Assembly: GCA_947471745.1 (NCBI GenBank)
Contig: CANJKZ010000008.1
Span: forward strand, 2,582,001-2,646,000
DNA length: 64,000 nt
Direction: 5' to 3'
Source: Closterium sp. Naga37s-1
Lineage: Eukaryota; Streptophyta; Zygnematophyceae; Desmidiales; Closteriaceae
Part shown: piece after piece, positions 9,663 through 19,384 of the stretch
How positions within the stretch are numbered: position 1 is the first letter of the stretch
Layout: each line of letters opens with the position of its first letter
Made by a program: the position numbers and the translations under genes
Notes under the pieces: generated by a model
Databases searched by the model: none
Seen by the model: the letters and a program-made list of their open reading frames with translations, nothing else
What the model was told of the DNA's origin: nothing

Positions 9663-9957
9663 CTACAGCGTCGTACAAGGTCTTAGCACTCTTGTACTGA
9701 CTAAAGTGTGCACGCTCAGCGGTAGGCAAGTGGCGGCGCACAGCAAGACGGGCAGCAGCGTCGCGTGTGGCCCACTGTGAGCGAACAGTGGCGTCAGCAT
9801 CAGCAGCAGGGGCAGAAGAGGCACCAGAAGTGAGGTCAAAGAGAGAGAGACCGTCTGCCCTGTCGCACTGTAGGAAAAGCTGCAGGTCATCTACCCAGAC
9901 GTCAAAGTCAATGGCCCGACCCTCAGCGTCACAAGGGAGGACACTGGGGGTAGCCAT
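9445..9957 (-). CDS. copia-M gag N-terminal part
   Basis: 170-codon frame starting MATPSVLPCDAEGRAIDFDV, then WVDDLQLFLQC and YDAVVARYSS, typical of copia-type gag (UBN2-like) that forms the particle shell. The ATG at 9955-9957 follows the leader. Similarity continues past residue 156 in the frame of the gag-pol ORF, so the last residues here are out of frame. The change of frame falls at the ten-base homopolymer 9487-9496; one base fewer would join the two frames. Confidence 0.85.
   Translation of the reverse strand: MATPSVLPCDAEGRAIDFDVWVDDLQLFLQCDRADGLSLFDLTSGASSAPAADADATVRSQWATRDAAARLAVRRHLPTAERAHFSQYKSAKTLYDAVVARYSSPATPALSRLILPYLFPDLVAFPTVADLITHLRTSDTRYRAALPPEFCAKNPPPYVHHPLLRSHPAP
9487..9496 (-). 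other. Ten-base homopolymer at gag frame break
   Basis: Ten consecutive G on the plus strand (C in the mRNA). The upstream gag frame and the downstream gag-pol frame differ by one base here. It may be a true frameshift, a slippage site or a sequencing length error. It is inside gag rather than at a gag/protease border, which argues against a programmed site. Confidence 0.7.
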
Positions 9958-10017
9958 GACAGCAGTAGACTAGCAGCTAGAGCAGTAGGGTAAGGGCAGC
10001 GCAGTGGTAGAGGTGCC

Positions 10018-10710
10018 GCTCTTACCGGACAGGGCGGCTCGGGCGGCTCGGCAGCTCGGCGGCTCGGCAGCAACTGCAGCTCGGCGGCTCGGCGACTCGG
10101 CGGCTCGGGCGGCTCAGGTGGCTCGGCGGCTCGGGCGGCTCGGGTGGCTCGGGCGGCTCGGCAGCAGCGGCGGCTCGGTAGATCGGCGGCTCGGCGGCGC
10201 CGGCGGCTCGGTGGTGACGGCGGGGCCGCGTGGGGACGGCGGCGGGGCCGGGTGGGGCGGCGACGAGGCCGCTGAGGGCGGCGGCGGGGCCACGAAGGGT
10301 GGCGACCGGCGCCTTAAGGGTGGGGCCGCGGGGTCGCAAGGGTGGGGCGACGGGGCCAGCAGAGGCGGCGCCGGGGCCGGGAAGGGCGGCGCCGGGGCCG
10401 AGAAGGGCGGTGCCGGGGCCGGGAAGGGTGGCGCCGGGGCCGCAAGGGTAGGCGACGGGGCCGCGAGGGCGGCGTGGAGGGGTCGCGAGGGCGGCTCGAG
10501 GAGGCCGCGAGGGCGGCGCGAAAGGGCCGCGAGGGCGGCGCGAAAGGGCCGCGAGGGCGGCGCGACGCGACGGGACCGCGAGGGCGGCGCGACGGGGTCG
10601 CAAGGGCGACGCGACGGGGCCGCTAGGAAGGCGCGACGCGACGGGGCCGCTGAGGCGGCGCGACGGGGTCGTAAGGGCGGCGCGACGGGGCCGTGAGAGG
10701 GGAGCGCGAC
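10018..10710. repeat. GC-rich tandem repeat leader of copia-M
   Basis: First CGGCTCGG-based units (10025-10210), then GGCGGCGCSGGGGCCG and GCGAGGGCGGCGCGA-based units up to about 10700. It sits between gag and the primer site. Unit sequences are unlike those in copia-L, although the coding regions are related. Confidence 0.88.
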
Positions 10711-10784
10711 TCGGGCAGAGGCTGAGTGCGCTCCGGGTAGGAAAAAAAAATTGGTGGGCCCTAGGAACAGTTCCCACAGGGGAA

Positions 10785-10798
10785 CCTGCTCTATACCA
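10785..10798 (-). promoter_or_regulatory. Primer binding site of copia-M
   Basis: TGGTATAGAGCAGG on the minus strand, directly after the LTR terminal ACA. Similar to the initiator-tRNA-Met site. Confidence 0.8.
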
Positions 10799-10924
10799 TG
10801 TGAAAATGAACGAGGAATGAAATGACTAAGGGAAAGTTGGGTACAAGTACAAACCCTAGAAAGCTGTACCCCATATGTGCTACCCCACTATAGCCTACAG
10901 CAGCTAAGTCATATAAATCTGACA
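10799..10924 (-). repeat. 5' LTR of copia-M
   Basis: 126 bp, identical by eye to 3624-3749. CAATC follows at 10925-10929. Confidence 0.93.
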
Positions 10925-12170
10925 CAATCACGAGTAACAAAGGGCCATTGCATATTTTTCCATTGTAGAGAACCGACATACCGGTAACAACATACTCGAA
11001 GGATGATGCAAATCTTTGTGTTGTGTGTATTTACAACACCAGGGCGCTGTGGGGGAAAAGCCTTGGTGTCGAGTGTTACCACATCAGTGTAACAAAATAA
11101 TGCCAGGATCATTCTACTGTACTTTACAGCGTCCGTGTTACCAGACTAAAACAAGACTCGTCGTTTATCGACGGAAGGGTTGCGTAGGAGCTGCATTTTC
11201 AAGGTATCTGCGTCGTGTACACATTCTTCCAAAAACAAATGGGGATAAAACTTGATGAAAATGTGTCATCGAAGTCACGAAGAACATGTACAATTCCTTA
11301 ACAATATTGTGTTCATTCCCATTCCTTAACTATGACGTTCACCTTTTAATATTAAAATCATTGTACAATTCAATTTTATTAGTTGTATTTTTGGGGCCTC
11401 TGCTGCTTCGACCATCATACAGATGACTTCATACATATTTCATACCAAATCCACATTTCGGTTGTATGCACAAAATATTTGAATAATATTGATGTATCAT
11501 TGTTCAACCGGGTAGTGGGGACCACAAAAAGGTGTTCTTAGGAGCATTTAGGACGCATTTTACAACAGGATCAAATATAAGTGTTTGACAAAACTGGACA
11601 AACTCGAATCGGAAGCCATAAAGGCCTTGTTCGATAGCTTTAAAGTCCAGGGGTAACCACAGCCCTATCAAAGTATTGCGTGGCTCGGTAAAGGCTCGGC
11701 AGCGGCTAACAAGGGCTTTAAACCCGCCGAGAGGTTAGGCAGATCCAAACCAGAACCTCAAGTACGTTCGGGGCACCTACAAATCTGGTGTGGGAATTTT
11801 CACTGCGGACCGCGGTCCAAACACTGTTGCCAACTGGTCAAGAACAGTAATCCAGGGGCAAAATGGACTTTGAAGAGTTATGTTTCACGCTTAGTGCTCA
11901 AACGACAGCGAGGCCGCTGCACTTTGGTGGGGTATTCGCGAAAATCTAAAAACAAAATTTCCCTAACCCCAAGAGGGTTCAATTTTCCCGTTGAACTACT
12001 GAATTGTTTCTGTAGGGATCCATATTCTGCCCAGGGTACTTTTGGAGTCGAAATTCAAAAAAAAAAAACGGAAAATGAACTGTGCTTTTGGACGTGCAAT
12101 TTTGGACTGTTGTGTATTTACTGTATCCTTTGACTACGCGGTTCTGATAGTTGCGGCCTGAACTGTTTCT
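10925..12170. other. Gene-free AT-richer stretch
   Basis: No convincing coding frame. It contains TCGTCGTTTATCGACGG followed by AAGGGTTGCGTAG (about 11157-11188); a related copy is at 23290-23320. The rest shows no structure I can name. Confidence 0.5.
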
Positions 12171-12189
12171 ACAGATTTCAGTATTTGTT

Positions 12190-12222
12190 GTTTTGTTTGT
12201 TTGTTTTTTTTTTTTTTTTTTT
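12190..12222 (-). other. LINE poly(A) tail
   Basis: On the plus strand a run of more than 20 T preceded by GTTTGTTTG units; on the element strand this is A-rich tail after a short 3' UTR. Confidence 0.85.
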
Positions 12223-12323
12223 TAAGTGAAAGCTTATACAAAAGGAAGTACAAGCAAAACACTACAGTCGTAACTGTGTCTGTAGGGCTCAAGCTAAGCG
12301 AAAGCCTAGCCCTCCCCACGAGT

Positions 12324-13910
12324 TTATGGTGGTTTCGTGAAGGTCCTCGGATTCGTCCAGATGGACTGGAAACCATCCTGCAACCTCAGCCCTACTGCTC
12401 CATTGTCACATATCCGCTTCATGACACGTGCCTCGTCATCTGCCAAATTCCACCTCGCCTTATCCCTCCGTGCCTGCTTACTAGGCATGCTACAGTAAAC
12501 CCTTACGTGTTTGTTGAATTCCACGTTAATCCTCCGAAGCACCTTCCGAGCCAGAAACTTCCTTGTTTTCTGCAGTGACACATCACACCTCCCCAACCAG
12601 ATCTGATGAACTGCCACCGCCACCATTGTTGCCTCCGGAAAACCGGACCTCGTCTCTTCCTTCCCGAAAAGCAGGTCTGCCAGCCGGTCCACGTGTCTCG
12701 TCGGCTGCATCATGCCAAGCGCTGATTTGACAGCAAACACCACCGGCGCGACGCGCGAGCACTCCAACAAACAGTGCTCCAGCGTCTCCTTCTTCCCGCA
12801 GAGCGGACAAGCGTCCCCCCCTCGCAGAAACGGAACCCTCTCCCCCACTTGGAGGTTCAGGTTCTGCACCCGGAGCATCACGTCCCGCGCACGTAGTGGG
12901 GTGACCAGGGAGTCCCTGATGCGCCTCCCCCTGTCCCAGTCAATCTTCCTTCCCGCCCGAGCTTCCCAGCTTGCCCTCTTCACCTCTACCGCTTCCGCAT
13001 TCTTGCTCGGCTCCCTGAGTCGCTTTAGCGGAGCCACCTTGTCCTCGGTCGATCCCAGCAGCCGCGCCCTAGCGTCTCCAATCTCCCTCACAGCCCGTGC
13101 TTTGGAGAACACCACTGGCACCACGCTGTCACACCCCAACACAATTTTAACTTTCCACGTCGCTCGTTCCCCGTTCCCGTCCAGGCCGCATAGCTCGACC
13201 TTTCTCCCCATGCAGGCGCTGATTTCCCACAAACATCTCTGACCTCCCGGGAGCTTGGTGAACACCACTGATGACTCAGCTGCGACCTCGTCCGCCGTCA
13301 GCGGCGCCAGCAGCCACTTCCTCCATTGCCCCGGGGCTGCCGCGAACGCCTTAAGTGCCATCTCTGCTTCCTTTCCCCCCCCCAGCTCTCTCGCCAGTGT
13401 TTCTTTCGACTTCAGAACCACCGTGCCATCCCACTTCCGTAGAACCATATCCCGCATCTTCCACTTTCTCAGCTTCTCAGTGCCTTTCTGTCCACCAAAA
13501 GGAGCGCTCCCCCGGTGAATAATCCGTTTGTTGAAGCAAAGAAACTCCTCTGCCGCCTCCCATCTCGACGTCGCTTCTTTCACCTTTACCACCGTCGACT
13601 TAAGCACCGCTTTACAGATTCTCGCCCACCTCCTGCTTTGAATCAGTCCCCCTTTTAACACCGCTTTGTGCGCGTACAACGTCGCCCACCCCAGAGGCAG
13701 ACCCGCCGCACGTTCCGCCAGTCCACGCCGTAAGGAACACTCTTGCACCAGCGTCAAACCCGCGCACCGTAAGGCCACACTGTCGATTCGTCCGCGTGGG
13801 TCGAATACTCCCAGTCCCCCCAGCTCTCTCGGCGCGTAAATCAGTCCACCGCTCCATAGCCTGAAATGTTTTTTCCGTATCCGCGTGGTTTCCTGACACG
13901 AAATTCTCAA
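12324..13910 (-). CDS. LINE reverse transcriptase C-terminal part with zf-RVT
   Basis: Continues the LINE protein in another frame: GGLIYAPRELGGLGVFD is the thumb/connection motif found after plant LINE reverse transcriptases, and CPLCGKKETLEHCLLEC is a zf-RVT Cys/His cluster. It ends at 12324, about 100 bp before the poly(A)-like tail. The first about 12 residues overlap the previous frame and are probably not translated natively. Confidence 0.85.
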   Translation of the reverse strand: MRISCQETTRIRKKHFRLWSGGLIYAPRELGGLGVFDPRGRIDSVALRCAGLTLVQECSLRRGLAERAAGLPLGWATLYAHKAVLKGGLIQSRRWARICKAVLKSTVVKVKEATSRWEAAEEFLCFNKRIIHRGSAPFGGQKGTEKLRKWKMRDMVLRKWDGTVVLKSKETLARELGGGKEAEMALKAFAAAPGQWRKWLLAPLTADEVAAESSVVFTKLPGGQRCLWEISACMGRKVELCGLDGNGERATWKVKIVLGCDSVVPVVFSKARAVREIGDARARLLGSTEDKVAPLKRLREPSKNAEAVEVKRASWEARAGRKIDWDRGRRIRDSLVTPLRARDVMLRVQNLNLQVGERVPFLRGGDACPLCGKKETLEHCLLECSRVAPVVFAVKSALGMMQPTRHVDRLADLLFGKEETRSGFPEATMVAVAVHQIWLGRCDVSLQKTRKFLARKVLRRINVEFNKHVRVYCSMPSKQARRDKARWNLADDEARVMKRICDNGAVGLRLQDGFQSIWTNPRTFTKPP

Positions 13911-15219
13911 TCAGCTTCTCCACCCTTCTCCACAGCAGGTCGTCCGGGGGGTACACCTGCGCCTGGAAGAGAAATATCGGGATGATATAGCTGTTGATGA
14001 TGGTCACCCTCGCACCCGTTGTTAAGTATTTCACTTGCCATTTGCTCAGTTCCCCTGCCGCCCTGTCGAAAGCCTTTTCCCACGTAATCTCTGCGTTCCC
14101 CCCGGGTGTTATCCACACCCCCAATAACCTTTCTGCGGTCTCTTTCTCCACCCACTTGTAGCCCAAACCAGCCGGCGCCGGTTCACCCACGTTCTTCCCC
14201 AGCGGCAGCACGGCAGACTTCCCGGTGTTCACCTTCAGCCCCGACACTGCTGCGAAGTCTTGAAGTACCGTCCCCGCTTCCGATAGTTGTGCCTCCCCTT
14301 CCAGCAGTAGTGTGGTATCATCAGCATACCCCACATACGCGAGCCTTTCACAACCCTTCTCTCCAATCCCCAGCTCCCTCTTCTCCACCAGACGGCTAAG
14401 AGGCTCCACCGCGCACAAAAACAGGTACGGCGCTAGCGGGCACCCTTGCCGCACCCCTTTCCGCATCTGGATCTGATCTCCAACCCATCCGTTAATGCAC
14501 AGCCTCGTGTGTACATCTCTGTGCAGAGTCTCGATCCATCCCACAAAACGCGGAGGAAAGCCGAGCTTGGCAATCGTCTCCAACATGAAACCCCTCCGTA
14601 CCGAATCGTACGCCTTCTCGAAATCGATGAGGAGCAAATACCAGTCGCTGCCTTCGTTCTTGGCCGTCTCAATCACGTCCGCTACCAGCGACACTGCATC
14701 TGTAAGCCGCCTGCCAGGTAAGAAACCAAACTGCTCCTTTGAAATCACCTGGTCCAGTACCGCTTTCATCCTGGTCGCCACCACCTTCGCAAGAATCTTG
14801 TAGACACTAGTCAGTAACGTTATTGGCCTGTAGTTCCTGACATCTGTCTCCTCCCCCTTCTTGTAAAGCAGAATCGTGACTGCTTCGTTCGCCACATCCG
14901 GCAGCTTCCCTGACTTCACAAACTCCTCGACCATGCACATCACCGGCTTCCTTAGCAAGTCCCACTGATGCTGGAAGAGCTCCTTAGGGATACCGTCGCC
15001 GCCTGGTGACTTGCCGTTGGCCAGTTCTCGTATGGCTTGCTTGACCTCTGCTTCTGTCCAGTCCCTTGATATGGCTTCAGCAGATGCCTCCTCGAGTATC
15101 GTACGCGGGGTCCAGTCCAACACCGGCTCTGCCCCGTCTCCCCCTGCCTGCTCGTCAAAAGCCTCCGCGAAATGACTCGTCGCCGCTGCCAGGATCTCCC
15201 GAGCCTCTGTATGGCTCAC
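13612..15219 (-). CDS. LINE reverse transcriptase, N-terminal part
   Basis: Non-LTR reverse transcriptase: NYRPITLLTSVYKILAKVV (finger region), QFGFLPGRR, LLIDFEKAYDSV (first catalytic Asp), GVRQGCPLAPYLF, and YVGYADDTTLL (YADD catalytic box). This is the order of plant L1/RTE-type enzymes that copy their RNA at nicked chromosomal DNA. Coding similarity extends upstream of the first Met to the truncation at 15278. The frame ends in a shifted tail after about 13875; the real continuation is in the next frame, near a run of six T at 13868-13873. Probably a dead copy. Confidence 0.9.
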   Translation of the reverse strand: MSHTEAREILAAATSHFAEAFDEQAGGDGAEPVLDWTPRTILEEASAEAISRDWTEAEVKQAIRELANGKSPGGDGIPKELFQHQWDLLRKPVMCMVEEFVKSGKLPDVANEAVTILLYKKGEETDVRNYRPITLLTSVYKILAKVVATRMKAVLDQVISKEQFGFLPGRRLTDAVSLVADVIETAKNEGSDWYLLLIDFEKAYDSVRRGFMLETIAKLGFPPRFVGWIETLHRDVHTRLCINGWVGDQIQMRKGVRQGCPLAPYLFLCAVEPLSRLVEKRELGIGEKGCERLAYVGYADDTTLLLEGEAQLSEAGTVLQDFAAVSGLKVNTGKSAVLPLGKNVGEPAPAGLGYKWVEKETAERLLGVWITPGGNAEITWEKAFDRAAGELSKWQVKYLTTGARVTIINSYIIPIFLFQAQVYPPDDLLWRRVEKLIENFVSGNHADTEKTFQAMERWTDLRAERAGGTGSIRPTRTNRQCGLTVRGFDAGARVFLTAWTGGTCGGSASGVGDVVRAQSGVKRGTDSKQEVGENL

Positions 15220-15291
15220 CCCGTTGCGTACCAGTTCCTTGATCCCTGACTTCGCTTTCCTGCTTTTGACCAGCGCCGACAGATTTCAGTA

Positions 15292-15930
15292 CTGTAACCC
15301 AAATCAAGTTGCATCTGGAAGGTAGTGACCCCAGGTTCGGAAACCCTAGGCCGACTCGGCTATACTTTGGTGGGGCTGTACAAAAGAATGAAGTGCAATC
15401 GAACAGGGCCAAAGTCGCAAACACAGTTTGCCCACACCCCGAGTTTCTTTACGACTGCGGAAGACTCCCTGAGTTGAGCTTCGATTTTGTTGAGTTGTGA
15501 CTCTCACGTGCTCAAAGATTTCGGACCACACGTTTCAAAGATTCGTACAGTAACAGTAACATCTGGAGCACAAACGCGCTGGTTGTAACAAAACAAAAAT
15601 TGCCCAGCTGGAAAACGAAAACGAAAACAAAAGTTCCCCTCCTCCCGTCCCGAGTTCCCCGACTTCCAAGTCTTGTTTCTGAGTTCCAAGGCTAGCATGT
15701 TAGTAGCTAGTAGGTAGGTCCCCGTAGCGAAGCGTCCGCGACGCGATTGAACAAGCTTCCATTAAGCGCCGTTGACAGACGCCAAGAGAATCCCGTGAGG
15801 TAAGAACACCCTGTGAACATTCTCAGCGTCGTGATAAAGATCGTACGCGTGAATTTGAGTGAAATTTTAGAACCGCGCCCGTGAGGTACTGGCGCCTAGT
15901 GCGCTCACTTAGACCGTCGGCATCTAGCGC
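15292..15930. other. Gene-free stretch right of the LINE
   Basis: Continues the sequence interrupted by the LINE. No coding frame of note. An AACGAAAACGAAAACAAAAG run lies near 15616-15635. Confidence 0.4.
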
Positions 15931-16560
15931 CAACGCCTAATAGGGCGCTGGCGCCTTGTAGGACGCTGTCGCTTAGGCTGCTGCCGCCTAGCGCGCCGTG
16001 GCGCTGGCGCTGTTGTCGAGGGCGCCTAAGGCGCTGGCGCCGTGGGCCCTCGCGCCGCTTGCGCTGTTTTCGCGGGCGCTTTAGGTGCTAGCGCCGTTGG
16101 TGCTGGCGCCGTTTGGCGCGAACGCCTACAGAACTGTCGCTGTTTTCGCTGGCGCCTAAGGCGCTCGCGCCGATGGCGTTGGCGCGGGCGCCTTAGGTGC
16201 TGGCGAAGTCGGGCGCTGGCGCCGTTTGGAGCTGGCGCCATTGGCGCGGGTGCCTAATGCGCTGGCGTGGCCGCTTGCGTGGGCGCCGCGTTGGCGCAGT
16301 TGGGTGCTGGCTCCGTTGTCGCGGGCGCGAGCGCCTTAGGCGCTGCCGCGGTTGGGCGCTGGCGCCGTTTGGCGCTGGCGCGTAATGCGCTGGCGTCTGT
16401 TGCCGCTGCCGCTGCCGCCGTTGTCGCTGGCGCAGGCAGCGAAGGTGTGGCGCAGTTGGGCGCTGGCACGCGCGCCTAAGGCGATGCGCAGTTGCAATGG
16501 CCACATGGCGCCTAAGGCGCCCAGTGGGCGTTGGCGCCTAGGCGCTAATCGTAAGGCTCT
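15930..16560. repeat. GC-rich GGCGCTGGCGCC satellite
   Basis: Dense imperfect repeats of GGCGCC, GCGCTGGCGCC and CCTAAGGCGCTGG. Many units are self-complementary, so the array could form hairpins on either strand. It stands just left of the module at 16600-17681, as the 12-bp array stands left of the related module at 26740. Confidence 0.85.
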
Positions 16561-16599
16561 GACCTAAGGTGAGCATCGTTTTAAGAGCAACAACATCGT

Positions 16600-17681
16600 A
16601 GAGTGAGAGAAATAAGGAGAGAAGGAGAGGACGGGCAATGCTTTGTATAATGCATGTTTGTTTCTGGTTTATTGTGCAGCGTATGCAGGTTAAGTGCCTT
16701 GTTTTGCTTTCTTTCGCACGGTTTGTGAGTTTCATTCTCTGTTTTTACTTTCTTTTGCAGGGCGTGACGTGCTTTTTCTGTTATTGCTTTCTTGTGCAGC
16801 GTGCGTGAAATGGATTTTCTGTTTTTGCAGGGCGCGTGAGAAGCATTCTTGCTTGAAGACGAAGGGAGGGGGTGCTAGAGAAAAGGGAAGGGAAAACATG
16901 TGGGAGGGTGAGGAGAGGAGGGAGGGGGAAAGGGAGATGATAGAGTAGGGAGGGAGGGAGGGGGAGGGACAGGTTAGCTATGCATGGTACATACAGTAGC
17001 TGAACTTAATTGTAACTTGCTATGCTTGCATGCTCATTTGCTGTTTCCTTGTGTGTGTGTGTACCGTTAGTGTGTCTCCGTGTATGTTTGATTGCGTGTG
17101 TATGTATATCTTGTGTGTGTGTGTGCTGTGCATGTACTACCGTATGTGTATACGGTGCGTTTCTTTATGTCAGTTAATTCTGTTTCGGGGTGTCGTGTTA
17201 AATGGCTCGTGTTTGTAGTTAAGGTTGTGATCGTCGGTGGGGCAGCTCTGCTCGCCCCTTCCGTACCGGATCAATCTTTGCTGCAACATTGATTCATCTA
17301 GCATTAACCTCGAGGCATTCATAGCTCTTATGTGCTGTCGTTTTTGTTATTGTGCGTGCTTGTTTCGGGGTGTGCTGTTAAAGTGCTTTGTGTATGTAAC
17401 AAAGGTTGTGATCGTCGGCGGGGCAGCTTTGCTCGCCCTAACCCACCGGATCAATCGCTGTTGTTGCATCATAGATGCATCCATTCTATCATTCACCTTG
17501 AAGCATGCGTGATTGTTATGTTGGTTTTGTTTGTACGAGTTCGCACGTGTTGTCATTTCATTTGTGTATGTTTCATGTTGTGTATTAGAGTGTGGTCCTT
17601 TTTGTTCGTGTGTGTTAGTGTTTGGTCATATTGTCCTATTATTCCATTCGCCGTACTTATCGACGATTATGAGATGATAGG
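16600..17681. repeat. Unrecognised repeat module, copy A
   Basis: Contains short units ending TTTTTGCAGGGCGCGTGAG and TTCTCTGTTTTT (16690-16850), a GGGAGGGAGGG purine block, TGTGTGTG runs, and two units of about 185 bp starting AAGGTTGTGATCGTCGG (17220 and 17402). It ends CCGTACTTATCGACGA (about 17651-17666). The same parts in the same order occur at 26740-27740. No protein identified. The gypsy element inserted shortly after its end. Confidence 0.7.
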
Positions 17682-18034
17682 TGTAAGGAAAATTCCTTTT
17701 CCTTACTTCGCGTCCCTACTTACCGCGTACATAACCGTTCCCGCCATCAGCACCCATCCATGAACGTTACCCGTTCACGACACTCGCCTCGACCACAACT
17801 CCCGCCACTGTTCACGACGCGACCCAACCTAACGGTTCGGTTGGTAGCCCGCGCTCCGGACCTCCGCCTCGACAATTCTCCAACCCTCGGCGCTAGGCCC
17901 GTAGCGCACCTCAATTTCCCACATTACCGTTACCACTGTAGTTTCGCTATATATCCTTCGCTCATGCCTTCGCCCAGTGGACTCTTGCTTCGATAGTGCA
18001 ATTCTCGCTCGTTCACTCAATTGCACTCGTAACA
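17682..18034 (+). repeat. 5' LTR of the gypsy element
   Basis: TGTAAGGAAAATTCC...CACTCGTAACA, 353 bp. Differs from the 3' LTR at three places (for example CACGACACTCG versus CACGACGCTCG). Confidence 0.94.
17947..17954 (+). promoter_or_regulatory. TATA box in gypsy 5' LTR
   Basis: CTATATAT inside the LTR about 80 bp before its end, the likely core promoter of the genomic RNA. The same sequence is in the 3' LTR near 23166. Confidence 0.6.
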
Positions 18035-18036
18035 CT

Positions 18037-18050
18037 TGGTTATCAGAGCC
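18037..18050 (+). promoter_or_regulatory. Primer binding site of the gypsy element
   Basis: TGGTTATCAGAGCC two bases after the LTR. It matches the initiator-tRNA-Met site with one extra T. Confidence 0.85.
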
Positions 18051-18118
18051 TACGATCTCCTCTCGGACCGCACCCACACTTTTCGCTTCCCCACTATCTC
18101 AATTTTTGGGGGGGGTAG

Positions 18119-19384
18119 ATGCCTCTCAGCGAACAAGCACCGCCGCTCGAAGTGCTCTCTCGTAAGCACGCACGGCCACGACTGAGGCTCTCGCTGAGCT
18201 TGCCCGACACCCCCGCCATGGCCGAATTTAATCTCGCGACACTGACGCAGGAGCAACTCGACCGCCTCGTGCGCCAAGTCGAAGATTCGGCGCTCGAAAT
18301 TGCGACGCTGACGGCGGAACGTGACTCCGCGCGTCAACAGTCCACGGTGAATACTCCAGCACCACCACACGCACCTGCACAATCGGAGGAGCCGATTGTC
18401 ATTTCATCAGGCACACCAACACAGAACGACAGCGTGGGACAGCGCTCAGGCGCAGCCAGTGATGGCGCCGCTCACTCGATGCCTGGCATGGAGAGGAACA
18501 GGGTTGCACCAAGCCCGCGGGAGCCTCGTGAAGCCCGTTGGCACGTGGAATTTGCGGCGACAAGTGGCGACCACGCCAACATGGCACCAATGCCACTCAA
18601 GCCGCAGCGCCCGCCCTGCTTCGACCCGAGCCAACGTGGAGGTCCGACGGTTCAGTCGTGGGTCTTCACGATGAACGTCTTCTTCGACGCGAACTACGTC
18701 GAGTCGGACGCAGCGAAGATCCGATACGCCGTTTCGCTGCTGAGGGGCCCCGCCATGGACTGGTGGCGAGTCATCGTGACGTCGCCACGCGCCTACGAGC
18801 CACCGTCGCAAGAGGAAGGGCCCACGGGTCCAGCTGTCACCTGGAGTTCATTCTGCGAAACCGCCCAATACAGCACGTGGGATGCGTGGTGCGCAGGGCT
18901 TCGGGCGCGCTTCGAGCCGATCGCGGCTTCTATTTCGGCGCGTCAGAAACTGCGTACTTGGCGACAACTTGGGTCGGTCCAAGACTATACCAGCGGTTTT
19001 CTCGCATTATGTGAGCAAGTCGGCTACATGCACGAAGCGGAGCGGGTGGACCGTTACGTCGGAGGGCTGAAGTCGGACATCTCGCACGAAATCATGCTAC
19101 GCGGGCTTTCGAACTTCAACGAGATCCTCGCGCTCGCCGAGAAAATCGACATTTTGCGCCGTCCGAGACCGGGCTCCTACTACGGACAACGTCCTCGGGG
19201 ACCAACCGAGCACGCCACTGTACATGCCGTTGCAGCGAATGCAGCTGCCGCGCCGTTGAAGGGGCGCTGCTTTGCTTGCAATAGGCCGGGCCATCGCAAG
19301 AGCGAATGTCCAGAGGAGCTGAGACGCCGTGGAGCAGAGCAGGGGAGGGAATCTCAGAGGCAGGGAAACGCCAGCAGTCAGTAG
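18119..19384 (+). CDS. gypsy gag (capsid and CCHC nucleocapsid)
   Basis: 421 codons from ATG 18119; an in-frame ATG at 18218 (MAEFNLATL) is an alternative start. A coiled-coil-like segment (LDRLVRQVEDSALEIATLTA) comes first, then a retrotransposon gag core (WVFTMNVFFD, AMDWWRVI, LRTWRQLGSVQDYTSGF), then a CCHC knuckle CFACNRPGHRKSEC near residues 384-397. It would coat the RNA in cytoplasmic particles. The end overlaps pol by 79 bases in the -1 frame, the usual gag-pol layout for frameshifting elements. Confidence 0.93.
   Translation: MPLSEQAPPLEVLSRKHARPRLRLSLSLPDTPAMAEFNLATLTQEQLDRLVRQVEDSALEIATLTAERDSARQQSTVNTPAPPHAPAQSEEPIVISSGTPTQNDSVGQRSGAASDGAAHSMPGMERNRVAPSPREPREARWHVEFAATSGDHANMAPMPLKPQRPPCFDPSQRGGPTVQSWVFTMNVFFDANYVESDAAKIRYAVSLLRGPAMDWWRVIVTSPRAYEPPSQEEGPTGPAVTWSSFCETAQYSTWDAWCAGLRARFEPIAASISARQKLRTWRQLGSVQDYTSGFLALCEQVGYMHEAERVDRYVGGLKSDISHEIMLRGLSNFNEILALAEKIDILRRPRPGSYYGQRPRGPTEHATVHAVAANAAAAPLKGRCFACNRPGHRKSECPEELRRRGAEQGRESQRQGNASSQ

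Larger units (their letters stand above)
3624..10924 (-). mobile_element. Full-length Ty1/copia retrotransposon copia-M
   Basis: 7301-bp element with two LTRs of 126 bp that I read as identical, flanked by the 5-bp direct repeat CAATC (3619-3623 and 10925-10929). Order on the minus strand: LTR, primer site, GC-rich leader, gag, protease, integrase, reverse transcriptase, RNase H, polypurine tract, LTR. That order is diagnostic of Ty1/copia. Identical LTRs mean recent insertion or gene conversion. The only coding defect I see is a frame change at a run of ten G (plus strand) inside gag. Confidence 0.95.
12184..15278 (-). mobile_element. 5'-truncated LINE (non-LTR retrotransposon)
   Basis: Flanked by the 13-bp direct repeat ACAGATTTCAGTA (12171-12183 and 15279-15291). 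On the minus strand the 3' end is a poly(A)-like tail (12190-12222). The body encodes reverse transcriptase and a C-terminal zinc-knuckle region. The endonuclease domain is missing because the 5' end is cut off, as is common after target-primed reverse transcription. Confidence 0.92.
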